DNA of 64,000 bases from Symsagittifera roscoffensis (taxonomy: Eukaryota; Xenacoelomorpha; Acoela; Convolutidae), in contig NC_087062.1 of the NCBI RefSeq assembly GCF_963678635.1, positions 29,104,833 to 29,168,832 of the forward strand. Reading direction: 5' to 3'. Shown here piece after piece: positions 25,266 through 35,000 of the stretch (positions are counted from its first letter, which is position 1; each line of letters begins with the position of its first letter). Under the pieces are notes generated by a model that was given only the letters and a program-made list of their open reading frames with translations, searched no databases and was not told the DNA's origin. Both the position numbers and the translations under genes were made by a program.

Positions 25266-25973
25266 GTAAGTTTGGAGGATCAAAGGGGTCTATTTTCCTG
25301 CCGGATTTGTCCTCAAAGAAACTTTAATCGAGACCATCATTTGCGCCGTCACTACATGCAGGAGCACCAGTTCTGTGGTCTAGAACTGAATGTGATTCAA
25401 AAAATTACCTTGTTGCAGAATAGGAACGCAGTGAACTCAACAAATGAGAAACGGTACGTCTGCTCACTACCAGACTGTCTTCACGTTTTTTCTCAGAGCT
25501 GGCGACACCAAGAACATAAACAACACCGGAATTTAGTAAGAACCTTGGAGGATGTATCAGTGGTCCTCAGGAAGCAACTCTCTGGACATCCGAACGAAAA
25601 TGAAAACAATGACATGATAAGAGGACCAATCAATTTTGACAGCAGTTTGAGAGAATTTAAAGTACAAAAACTACATGAGTGCAAGCAGAATGAAGGGTCA
25701 ATTTTCACTGAGGAGAATATAAATACAAAACTGCAGCGAATCCGGGAATGCCTCCTACTAAGTGAAGGCTTTACAGACTTGAGCAAAATAGCAGTTTGGG
25801 TACACTCATATGAAAGCATACCAAGACCAGTCAAAACTGCTAAGGCGAAGCAAAATCTATTAACTGATCTGCTTAAGTTTGCCGAATTTCTTCTTGTCAA
25901 ATACGGCCGGAAACAACAAGTTGTCGAGTTTGACATTTTGTTACAAGAGATAAGAGATCGAAAAACGTGCTGA
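25266..25973 (+). CDS. C2H2 zinc-finger N-terminal part of the E2 recombinase protein
   Basis: Open frame from the codon after TGA 25263-25265 to TGA 25971-25973. The first recognisable codon of the product is TTG at 25272; there is no ATG before the first finger, so either ATG has mutated to TTG or an upstream exon supplies the start. Residues ~8-31 form a C2H2 finger (CRIC...HLRRHYMQEH) and residues ~61-82 a second (CSLPDC...WRHQEHKQH). The rest is helical and basic, likely linker and DNA-binding arm. The last 42 bases overlap the open frame of the recombinase ORF in another frame, and the predicted chain reads smoothly from one to the other, so the two were probably one protein split by a single-base indel near 25935-25970. 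Fingers of this sort would bind element ends or repeats. Confidence 0.75.
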   Translation, partial: VSLEDQRGLFSCRICPQRNFNRDHHLRRHYMQEHQFCGLELNVIQKITLLQNRNAVNSTNEKRYVCSLPDCLHVFSQSWRHQEHKQHRNLVRTLEDVSVVLRKQLSGHPNENENNDMIRGPINFDSSLREFKVQKLHECKQNEGSIFTEENINTKLQRIRECLLLSEGFTDLSKIAVWVHSYESIPRPVKTAKAKQNLLTDLLKFAEFLLVKYGRKQQVVEFDILLQEIRDRKTC

Positions 25974-27169
25974 ATAATTCTGCAAAAACCAGAAAACATC
26001 TCTACAATTACGCGGAGGGAAACTCACTGCCAACAATGAAGGAGTTGAGTGCAGTTAGAGAAAATGTCACTCAATATCTACAAACGGAGTTGGAGGCACA
26101 AAACATAGACACAGTGCAATACAAAACAATCCAGCACAACCTAATTGCCCTTTTGTGCATGCGCACTTTAGCTCGCGCAGGCACTATCATCAAAATGAGA
26201 GCAAGCTACTTGCAGGAAATTGAAGTAGACGAAGCCAACGGCCTGTATAGAATCGCTCTCATGCCGCCTGAGATCAAGGATATAAGAACGGGGAAAGGGC
26301 AGAATGTGAGAATCAACTTGATTCATCGCCAGGTGCTGGAGAGCCACAAAAATTTCAGAAATGATGGAGAAAAGTACCTGAAGATAAAGAGGACAGACTT
26401 TGAGATCCTCAAAAAGTACATGAACCTGAGATCCCTCTTCCATCTTGACTCTTCGGACTGGCTTTTTGCGCCGCTGGACTCTGGCGTAACGGAGACAACA
26501 AAAGAAGTAGTGGAAGCCAGAATGAAGAGTTACTCTCGGACAGTGAGAAAACAACATAACCTACCCAACTTCGACGCAAACAGAATCCGCAAGGCAGTCA
26601 ACTCGCACTGGGCGGAGACTGTTGATGACCCTAGAGCTATCCGGGCACTGGACCAACAGATGGGTCACTCCCGAGCAGTTGCTGTGCAACACTACGAAGT
26701 TGCGCAGAACAAAAAGCGCAACAGTGCTTTCATGACGACTCTGTTGGACAGGGACCTCACGGATGTAGTTCACAAAAAGCCAAGAGAACAATTGGCTCTT
26801 CAAATTTCTGGAAAAACGGACGATGCGGACGAAGCCAGCGAGGGCGAAGTCACCGATGCCTCGGAATATAGCCCTTCTAGTGACTCATCGTCTAAAGACC
26901 AAAAAACGATAGAACTCCCCAGTGAAAAAGAAATTTCACTCTTTATCAAGAGACGGAAACAGAGAGCTACGCAAAAGTACCAATTAGACGACGAGGGACG
27001 AAATTATCTTGCTCAAGTTTTTTTGAAAAACTTGTTACAAGATAATTTTAATTTGAGCAGAGCCATCACGAGAAGTGAAGTTCCTGGCTTCAACTTGAAA
27101 CTTGACCAGGTCAGGGTCATTTTCAAGCAAGTAAAAGACTGGATAAGAGAAGAATCTGGACAACTTTGA
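25934..27169 (+). CDS. tyrosine-recombinase-like protein (Crypton-like) of E2
   Basis: The frame is open from 25934 to TGA 27167-27169 (about 411 codons); the only in-frame initiator near the start is GTG 25967, so the true start is in the overlapping upstream ORF. The product shows the order of a tyrosine recombinase core: a box-I-like arginine (LARAGTIIKMR, ~residue 62 from 25967), a lysine-bearing hairpin (IRTGKGQNVRI), box II (ANRIRKAVNSHW), the third-box histidine (QQMGHS) and the nucleophile tyrosine (VQHYEV), with the usual spacing. The histidine of the family's HxxR is not obvious. An acidic Ser-rich linker and a basic helical C-terminal domain with W near the end follow. Such enzymes cut and rejoin DNA through a phosphotyrosine bond. 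Similar domains occur in Cryptons and host genes derived from them. Confidence 0.8.
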   Translation, partial: HFVTRDKRSKNVLNNSAKTRKHLYNYAEGNSLPTMKELSAVRENVTQYLQTELEAQNIDTVQYKTIQHNLIALLCMRTLARAGTIIKMRASYLQEIEVDEANGLYRIALMPPEIKDIRTGKGQNVRINLIHRQVLESHKNFRNDGEKYLKIKRTDFEILKKYMNLRSLFHLDSSDWLFAPLDSGVTETTKEVVEARMKSYSRTVRKQHNLPNFDANRIRKAVNSHWAETVDDPRAIRALDQQMGHSRAVAVQHYEVAQNKKRNSAFMTTLLDRDLTDVVHKKPREQLALQISGKTDDADEASEGEVTDASEYSPSSDSSSKDQKTIELPSEKEISLFIKRRKQRATQKYQLDDEGRNYLAQVFLKNLLQDNFNLSRAITRSEVPGFNLKLDQVRVIFKQVKDWIREESGQL

Positions 27170-27600
27170 ACAAAAACTCTCGTTCTCTGTAAATCGTGCC
27201 GTAGAAACTATGTTACTTGAAAGCAGAAAAGTTACACTCGTTCTCTAAAAACTCTCGTTCCCTAAACCATTTTTTTTACCAGTATGTTCTTGCAATGCAG
27301 GAACTCATAGCTAGAAAACCAAGGTCACAACTAATGAATTTCCAGGTAAACAAAGAAGTGTGTGAAAAAGTACAAAACTGAGAGATTGAAACAAAGTTCA
27401 CAAATTTTTCAAGCGCCATTTTAAAATTGACTTTCTAATGTTTTCATTTTTGCGTACTTTATGACATTTAATTCTGCTTTTAAATAACGAACATTATGAC
27501 AGATACTTATTTTTTGTTGACTTAAAATTTCCGATGAATACGGTTAATTTACGTATGACCTTGGTATTTCGTGCTATAATTTTTTCGTGCAGTATATTGA
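27170..27600. other. 3' noncoding region of the E2 gene module
   Basis: AT-rich; contains two copies of a CTCGTTCTCT-type word just after the stop (27178-27260). No ORF or RNA gene recognised. Confidence 0.5.
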
Positions 27601-27604
27601 TTAG

Positions 27605-28110
27605 ATCACTTGACTTTGTGACACTCCATAAGCCTTAGTTGTGCTAGGAGGGGCTTAGTTGAGTGATCGGGTGGGTTGTTTTTGACTTTGTGACACTCCA
27701 TAAGCCTTAGTTGTGCTAGGAGGGGCTTAGTTGACTACAATTCATCCTTTGCAGTTTTGTTGCCGTATATTGATTTTGATCACTTGACTTTGTGACACTC
27801 CATAAGCCTTAGTTGTGCTAGGAGGGGCTTAGTTGAGTGATCGGGTGAGTTGTTTTTGACTTTGTGACACTCCATAAGCCTTAGTTGTGCTAGGAGGGGC
27901 TTAGTTGCCTACAACTCATCCTTTGCAGTTGATTGTTGTTGTTGCCGTATATTGATTTTGATCACTTGACTTTGTGACACTCCATAAGCCTTAGTTGTGC
28001 TAGGAGGGGCTTAGTTGAGTGATTGGGTGAGTTGTTTTTGACTTTGTGACACTCCATAAGCCTTAGTTGTGCTAGGAGGGGCTTAGTTGACTACAATTCA
28101 TCCTTTGCAG
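27605..28110 (+). repeat. six copies of a 52-bp hairpin-forming word in three pairs
   Basis: The word begins TGACTTTGTGACACTCC and ends GGGGCTTAGTTGA. Copies start at 27611, 27683, 27785, 27857, 27967 and 28039: 72 bases within a pair, 174-182 between pairs. Each copy can pair TAAGCC with GGCTTA across a 17-base loop, and the first copy of each pair is framed by GATCACT and AGTGATC or a close variant. Near-identity between copies suggests recent amplification or conversion. They lie directly downstream of the recombinase gene and could be recombinase sites or 3'-UTR structures. Confidence 0.85.
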
Positions 28111-28129
28111 TTGATTGTTTAACATTTAT

Positions 28130-28260
28130 ATGTCTAAAAAAGAGAAAGCCTTGGCTTCAAAAAAAAAGAAAAAAAAAAGATGAGAACTTGAAGTTCCAAA
28201 AAAGAGAAAGCTTTCTCACAAAAAAAGAAAAAAAAAGAAAAAAAGCCAAAAAAAATTTTT
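28130..28260 (+). repeat. A/G-rich tract with AAAGAGAAAGC words
   Basis: Runs of A with AAAGAGAAAGC and hairpin-like AAAGCCTTGGCTT and GAACTTGAAGTTC segments, ending AAAATTTTT just before the ribozyme-like fold. It resembles a retroposon tail or slippage-prone tract. Confidence 0.6.
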
Positions 28261-28336
28261 GGGACCGATGGTGCCCGCCTCCCCGTTGGCGGTCCTGGAT
28301 AGCCCTGTACAAATACAGGGTGAACTGAGAGGCACC
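28261..28336 (+). ncRNA. HDV-like self-cleaving ribozyme (candidate)
   Basis: The 76 bases fit the nested double pseudoknot of the hepatitis-delta-like ribozyme class. P1: GGGACC (28261-28266) with GGTCCT (28291-28296), including the G1-U wobble common in the class. P2: GGTGCC (28270-28275) with GGCACC (28331-28336). P3: GCC (28277-28279) with GGC (28288-28290), loop TCCCCGTT. P1.1: CC in that loop with GG 28297-28298. P4: CCCTGTA (28303-28309) with TACAGGG (28314-28320). The J4/2 strand contains CTGA, the expected CNRA with catalytic cytosine at 28325. Cleavage would fall between 28260 and 28261. In many animals such ribozymes free the 5' end of retrotransposon RNAs. Confidence 0.85.
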
Positions 28337-28519
28337 AAAAAATAATCCAACTCGAGTAATTCATTTAACTATTTATTATTTATAATTTCTTTTGCAAATT
28401 TAATTGTTATCTAAGATTTCATAGATGTAATTATTTATCATAAAATTTCCTCTGATATCAACATTGGTCTCGATTGTAGAAAATTTTAACACTCTTTCAA
28501 CAATAAAACTTTTTTGCTA
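28337..28519 (+). other. AT-rich sequence downstream of the ribozyme
   Basis: No ORF. If the ribozyme marks an RNA 5' end, this would be the first part of that RNA before E2 satellite sequence resumes at about 28520. Confidence 0.4.
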
Positions 28520-31130
28520 AAGAAAGCCAAAAATACAAAAAAAAACTCAGTTTAAACCAAACTTTACAAAAAACTTTTGTCTAGTGAAAACAATCATAGG
28601 ATTAATCTGCCGGTTCTTTCAGTTTACGGTTGTAAATGTCTAGCACATACATATAAGTCAACTTTACTTGAATAACTTTGATATTTCACTCATAGAGTGG
28701 ATATGATCTCTGAAAAACTAAAAAAAAATCAAAAACCAGCTTAGAGCTAACTTTAAAAAGTTTTTTTTACTAAGTTTTATTTCGAGTTCTGAAATAAAAA
28801 TAGTATCGCTGGAAAGCCCGCAAACACATCAATTCAACCCAATAGGCCTGAGAAAAGCCAAAAAACGTGAACGATTAAAAAAAAGCCAAAAATACAAAAA
28901 AAAACCTCAGTTTGAATCAAACTTTACAAAAAATTTTTGTCTAGTGAAAACAATCATAGGATTAATATACACTGCCAGATCTTTCAGGTTACGGTTGTAG
29001 ATGTTTAGCACATACATAGTGGTCATTTTTACTTGAATAACTGTGATATTTCACTCATAGAGCGCATGCGATCTCAGAAAAACGAAGAAAATTCTTTAAA
29101 ACCATTTTAGGGCTAACTTAAAAAAATTGTTTGACCAAGTTATATATCGAGTTTTTAAACTTTATTGGTATCGGTGGAAAGCCTGATAACACATCTTTTC
29201 AACCCGATAGGCTTGGTTAACCCAAACAAGCGAAAAACGCCAAAATTACAGAAAACCTCAAATACCACCATTTCTCAGTGTCACTTTGGCAAAAAATTTT
29301 GTGTAGTGAAAACAATCGTAAGGTTATTATACCTTGCCCGTTCTTTCAGGTTACGGTTGTAAATGTCCAGCACATACATAGCAGTCAATTTAACTTGAAT
29401 AACTGTGATATTTTACTCATAGAGGGCATGCGAGCTCAGAAAATCGAAGAAAATTCTTAAAAACCATTTCAGGGCTAACTTAAAAAAAAGTGTTTGACCA
29501 AGTTATATATCGAGTTTTTAAACTTTATTGGTATCGTTGGAAAGCCTGATAACACATCTTTTCCAACCGATAGGTCTAATTAATCCAGACAAACGAGAAC
29601 AAATCAGAAAAACGCCAAAATTACGAAAAACCTCAAAAACCACCATTTCTCAGTGTCAAGTTGGAAAAAACTTTTGTGTACTGAAAACAATCGTAGGATT
29701 AATATACCTTGCCGGTTCATTCAGGTTACGATTATAAATGTCTAGCACATACATAGCAGTCAATTTTACTTGAATAACTTCGATATTTCACCCATAGAGG
29801 GCATGTGAGCTCAGAAAAACGAAGAAAATTCTTAAAAACCATTTTAGGGCTAACTTAAACAAAACGTTTGACCAAGTTATATCTCGAGTTTTTCAATTTT
29901 ATTGGTATCATTGGAAAGCCTGACAACACATCTTTTCAACCCGATAGGTTTGGTTAACCCAAACAAGCGAAAAACGCCAAAATAACAGAAAACCTCAAAA
30001 ACCACCATTTCTCAGTGTCACTTTGGCAAAAAACTCTTGTGTAATGAAAACAATCGTAAGATTATTATACCTTGCCGGTTCTTTCAGGTTACGGTTATTA
30101 ATGTCCAGCACATACATAGCAGTCAATTTTACTTGAATAACTGTGATATTTTACTCATAGAGGGCATGCGAGCTCAGAAAATCGAAGAAAATTCTTAAAA
30201 ACCATTTCAGGGCTAACTTAAAAAAAAGTGTTTGACCAAGTTATATATCGAGTTTTTAAACTTTATTGGTATCGTTGGAAAGCCTGATAACACATCTTTT
30301 CCATCCGATAGGTCTAATTAATCCAGACAAATGAGAACAAATCAGAAAAACGCCAAAATTACGAAAAACCTCAAAAACCACCATTTCTCAGTGTCAAGTT
30401 GGAAAAAACTTTTGTGTACTGAAAACAATCGTAGGATTAATATACCTTGCCGGTTCATTCAGGTTACAGTTATAAATGTCTAGCACATACATAGCAGTCA
30501 ATTTTACTTGAATAACTTCGATATTTCACCCATAGAGGGCATGTGAGCTCAGAAAAACGAAGAAAATTCTTAAAAACCATTTTAGGGCTAACTTAAACAA
30601 AACGTTTGACCAAGTTATATCTCGAGTTTTTCAATTCTATTGGTATCATTGGAAAGCCTGACAACACATCTTTTCAACCCGATAGGTTTGGTTAACCCAA
30701 ACAAGCGAAAAACGCCAAAATTACAGAAAACCTCAAAAACCACCATTTCTCAGTGTCACTTTGGCAAAAAACTCTTGTGTAATGAAAACAATCGTAAGAT
30801 TATTATACCTTGCCGGTTCTTTCAGGTTACGGTTATTAATGTCTAGCACATTCATAGCAGTCAATTTTACTTGAATAACTGTGATATTTTACTCATAGAG
30901 GGCATGCGAGCTCAAAAAAACGAAGAAAATTCTTAAAAACCATTTTAGGGCTAAGCTAAAAAAAGTGTTTGACCAAGTTATATATCGAATTTTTAAACTT
31001 TATTGGTATCGTTGGAAAGCCTGATAACACATCTTTTCAATCCGATAGGTCTAATTAATCCAAACAAACGAAAACAAATCAGAAAAACGCCGAAATTACG
31101 AAAAACCTCAAAAACCACCATCTCTCAGGG
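28520..31130 (+). repeat. E2 satellite arm, ~365-bp units, after the gene module
   Basis: About seven units in + orientation; the AGGGCTAACTT landmark falls at about 28745, 29107, 29470, 29845, 30209, 30585 and 30945. Units 29470-30208 and 30209-30945 are nearly identical pairs (~740-bp dimers), i.e. a higher-order repeat. Short ORFs at 29165, 29528 and 30640 are the same satellite read in the same frame. Confidence 0.9.
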
Positions 31131-31838
31131 TCACTTTCGCGCAAGTGACCAAAATCCATCCAAAAAGTAGGAAACTGCAAAAACAAATTATTTCATCGTT
31201 GTCCTGGTGTAAAACTACCCCTGTGTGCCAATTTTCATAATTTTTGGAACATAGGGTAAGATTTTGGTTTTTCAACCTGAGTAGAATGTCGAGTTTCCTT
31301 TTCGAACCTATGAGTTGTACCTGACCTTCTGGTAGAGTTGACTTTGTTAGGGTTCGATATATAAAGTTATGTATATGGCTGGAAACCTCTGACAAAATGT
31401 GATCGAATGGTACCAGTTTCGTTATCTTACTCCTACTAGTTCAGAAAATACAGCTAAATGAAAAAAAAAAGTTAGCCCTAATTTTTCAAAAAAATTTCAA
31501 ATTTTTCAAATGAGATTTTTGATAACTTTTAATGATCGAAAAATCAAAAATGAGGTACCTACGGACAGGAAATGGGCAGAGGATTACAATGGTGTAATTG
31601 TTAGGTGAAAAAACTTAATTTAAACGTACAAACCGAGCTCAACAAAAACACCACAAAAACCACCATAGTGCTTAGCCCTAATTTTAAAAACCTGTTTTTT
31701 ATGACCAAAATTTTAAAACAAAGACATAGCTCGACGTTAAATGCTGTTGTAAGTCCATTCCCGATGTCACTTTGCCAAATTTTGGCCATCTAGGTACATG
31801 CGCCAGCATTTCAAAAAAAAAATTCACTCAGGGATCGA
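31131..31838. other. E2 right subterminal region
   Basis: No supported gene. It opens with a perfect 8-bp inverted repeat, GGTCACTT and AAGTGACC, around TCGCGC (31130-31151). The small ORFs on both strands at 31601-31793 overlap each other and look like chance. Confidence 0.5.
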
Positions 31839-31865
31839 TGTTCACAAAAACCACCAGCGCGCAGG
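31839..31865 (-). repeat. E2 right terminal inverted repeat
   Basis: Reads TGTTCACAAAAACCACCA then GCGCGCAGG; the reverse complement matches the left end with one substitution and one extra base. No target duplication is evident between the TTAGGG flank on the left and ATTATTTTCC on the right. Confidence 0.85.
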
Positions 31866-32023
31866 ATTATTTTCCTAAACAATTACAGAGAGAGTGACTT
31901 GGAGTTTTTTTGTGAGTTCGATTTTTAGGACACGGGCAAGCGCGTCCAAAACTGCTAATGAAAATGCAAAACAGTTTAAAGTGTTAAAAACGTAATTCTC
32001 TCTTTCTTTGAAATTTCGGATTA

Positions 32024-35000
32024 TTAGTCACCGATACGACAGATCATTTTTTTCAAAGCTCGAATTTGAACCTTTTGACTGCGAACCAACATATGTTCAT
32101 AAAACTTGATGTGCTGAAAACTAAATAAGCTCACATAAATTAACGCCTCGTAAATTTGCATCTCTGCCAGTCGTTTTCCGATGCACATTCTGGCTCCAAA
32201 TCCGAAGTTTCCAATTAGGAAGGGTGAGCTGAGTCTCGCCATCTCCTCCCCCGAATCATTGAGCCACCTCGTTGGGTCAAAAGTATCGGGGTTGCGGAAG
32301 TACTCTGGGTTGCGGCCAATAGCGTAGGTTCCGATCATGATGTAAGTCTGAAAAAGTTGCTTAGATACCTGAAATGTGTTTTTTTTTTTCAAATCAAGAG
32401 ACAAAATTTTTCTAGATTCAACCTGGAGGAGTTTGAAATTGAAACAGAGTTTTTGCTGAAGCCTAAAAAAGTTGTTTCAGCAGATCGAAGAGCAGCTGAA
32501 CTTCTAACAACGTTGTCAAAATGAGCTAAAAACGTTCGTAAGTATGGGTCTCAATGCTGTTTGAAACCAAGCTTTTGCATCTTGAGTTTATTTGTTTTTC
32601 TTTGGTAACAATCAGAAGTTTTTTGCTAGGACTTCAGCCTGTTTCTTTTAAATTTTGACCATCAAAATCATTAATATAAATTATAATAACCGCTATTGTC
32701 GAATCGTTGTGTGGTTAAGAAAAAAAAATAAAGCAATCTTCAATCTTATGGGTTTAAAGTGAGTGCTTACAACTTACCCCTTCTGGTAAGTGGTAGCCCC
32801 CCAACTCCATATCTTCAGTCAGTTTCCTCACTGTCCTCGTCATGGAGGGAAACATCCGGAACCCCTCCTTCATAACTGCACGCACAAACACATTAGTAGG
32901 ATAATCTTCATCGACTGAAGATGATAATGACGAGGTGTTGATTTTGGATCTGAGCTGCGATTGTAGTGTTGGGTTCATGGCCAATTCCCCAAGAATTGCG
33001 CCCAAAGTTAGAGAGGTCTGAAACAATTTTGTAGCTTAATTGTGGTTTCGAATAACCTCCGAATTAATACAAGTACCTTCATGTTCACCTATAATCAGAG
33101 CATTTAATTATAATTAATCTTAAGAAAAACTGTTGTTGCGCTCTAAAGAAAAAAGATTAAAATAAATATTCAAGGCAATTATAAAAAGATGAGGTTGGTC
33201 ATTAAACTGGGACGAATACGTTACTTGATCTATTGCACCGTAAATAAGCTCCGTGACGGATGAAATCACTTCATTCTCTGATATCGAAGAGTTCTCAGAG
33301 AGGACCTTTTCCAGGAATCCTCCGTCTGACATTGTTTCATCGTCGCTTGTTTTTGGGTTGGCTTTACTTTTTGCCTCATTTAGCTTCTGTTGTATTTGAG
33401 GGCGACCTCAAATCAAAAACATGAGCTAGATTAAATTGCACTTTTACTCAGATCCGCCCAATAACAATTTTAGCTTTGCTGTAGAAGACTCAGCATCTCG
33501 AATTTTTATGAAAAGGATTATCAACGCTATAACTTTTCAACCAGAGGTTTATATATTTATTAGTGGAGCCACATCTTTGGCTTTAGATGCAGGGTTGGAT
33601 TTGAGAGTTGTTTTCCTGTGGCTATAACCATTTGCTTGAAAACAAGAAGTTTTTTCTAATAATGAAAGGAGTAAAGTTTTGTTTTTATTTTGTTTTATTT
33701 CACATAAATATCAGATCAACTTGAGATGTTTGCATTTTATGAACTTTCAGTTGTTTTCGCTCCTCTTACAAAATCATTTTGAAAAAGAGGACCCAAAAAT
33801 TAAGTCGAATGTGTTCAAAATGTATTATTTTTTCAAAAACTGTATTTGACATAATTCTCACAGAAGTTGAATATGTAGTCCCAGTACTTGAAATGTTTGT
33901 TGAAATGTCTCGTCAGCCTCAAGTAGTTTTTTCCCAGCGTGTCATTAATCAGGAAAAACTTGGTCCCAATCACAAAAATCTAAACATTGCAGATAATTAA
34001 ATTTTAATGTGATAGTTTTGTGATAACTTTATAATTTAAACTGGCAAAAAACTCACTCAAAGTGAATTATATTCAAATTGATATTGTTTTTTTTTAACTG
34101 ATGGATTTCATTCAGCTTTTTCATAGAAGAAGCTAAAGCATTGCAAGCATGAAATCTATATGTCAATTATAATTTTAAATAGTGTCAATTAGAAAAAAAT
34201 CAGCTGGGACAAATATTTTGCAATTTATGTCAAAAAAAATCAAAAAAAATCACGAGCTTAAGAGGTGTTTGCTAAAAATGATATAAACATGATTGATCTT
34301 TCGTGCTTTAGAAAAGTTTTTGACAGGTGAAAAATTTCTTAGACGGGTATATCATTTTAAAACATTTCCAGTCGCGATTTGCACTAAAATGAGAAATACT
34401 GAAAATTTGTTTTGGAAAAATACTGTGGTCGGAAGTTTCTCTCCTATTCGCAAAGAATTTGCTATAATGATATATTTTCCCAAACCTTGTCCACAACATC
34501 TATGAACTCTAGGATATCCTCCTCAATTGGATGACTCATGATGCGCTGCTGATGATTCTTTCCAAAGGTCACAGAAAAAGCCACTGAAACACATTGTGTT
34601 TTTGTTTTCAGTTTTTCCGTTTGTAAAACCATTTTACATAAAAATGTACGCCTACCTTCAAGGGACCAAACTTTCAGCAGAGTCAAAAGGTCAGAGCTTT
34701 TTAATTTCTTTTTTACTTCATCGCAGTGGACTTCTTCTGCTCTTGAGTCCAGAAGAGATCCCAACTTGTTCATGGATTGTTTCACAGCTGGTCTCAGCTG
34801 ATTCACTTCTGTGGGCTTGAGGAGCGGGCCACTGAAAGCGCGTCTGCACCTTCGCCACTCTTCACCCCAGCTGAAAAGAAACGCTTTTTTCGATCACGAA
34901 TACTCTTTTGCCTTACACACAGCACAAACGCCGCACTTGGATTGATTGGGCCGAACTTAAAATTTTTTTAAGCCAAGCATTTCACTGATGCTTTTTCAAG

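Larger units (their letters stand above)
22437..31865 (+). mobile_element. E2: 9.4-kb terminal-inverted-repeat element with tyrosine recombinase
   Basis: The ends are inverted copies: 22437-22462 and 31839-31865 share CCTGCGC, one or two variable bases, then TGGTGGTTTTTGTGAACA. The left end abuts the TTAGGG array; the right end runs into unrelated DNA. Inside are ~365-bp satellite repeats pointing in opposite directions about 24060, and a ~3.25-kb gene module (about 25263-28515) placed within one satellite unit: satellite sequence leaves at about 25262 and resumes in phase at about 28520. The module carries a C2H2 zinc-finger ORF and a tyrosine-recombinase-like ORF. Cryptons, the closest known class of eukaryotic DNA elements with such recombinases, usually lack terminal inverted repeats, so this combination is unusual. 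Confidence 0.7.

Noticed and set aside
25493-26803. - strand ORFs of 80-168 codons opposite the zinc-finger and recombinase ORFs
   Set aside because: They are shadows of the coding strand without recognisable motifs.
28134-28364. Phe-rich - strand ORF over the A-rich tract and ribozyme
   Set aside because: It arises from A-runs read in reverse and overlaps a better-supported RNA structure.
22800-31130. CRISPR-like array
   Set aside because: Units of ~365 bp are whole-unit tandem repeats without short constant repeats and unique spacers, in a eukaryotic genome.
34293-34505. Candidate P450 exon on the - strand at 34430-34310
   Set aside because: It has an acceptor-like TTTTAG, but its phase does not join exon 4; the segment 33979-33862 fits in phase and in family sequence.
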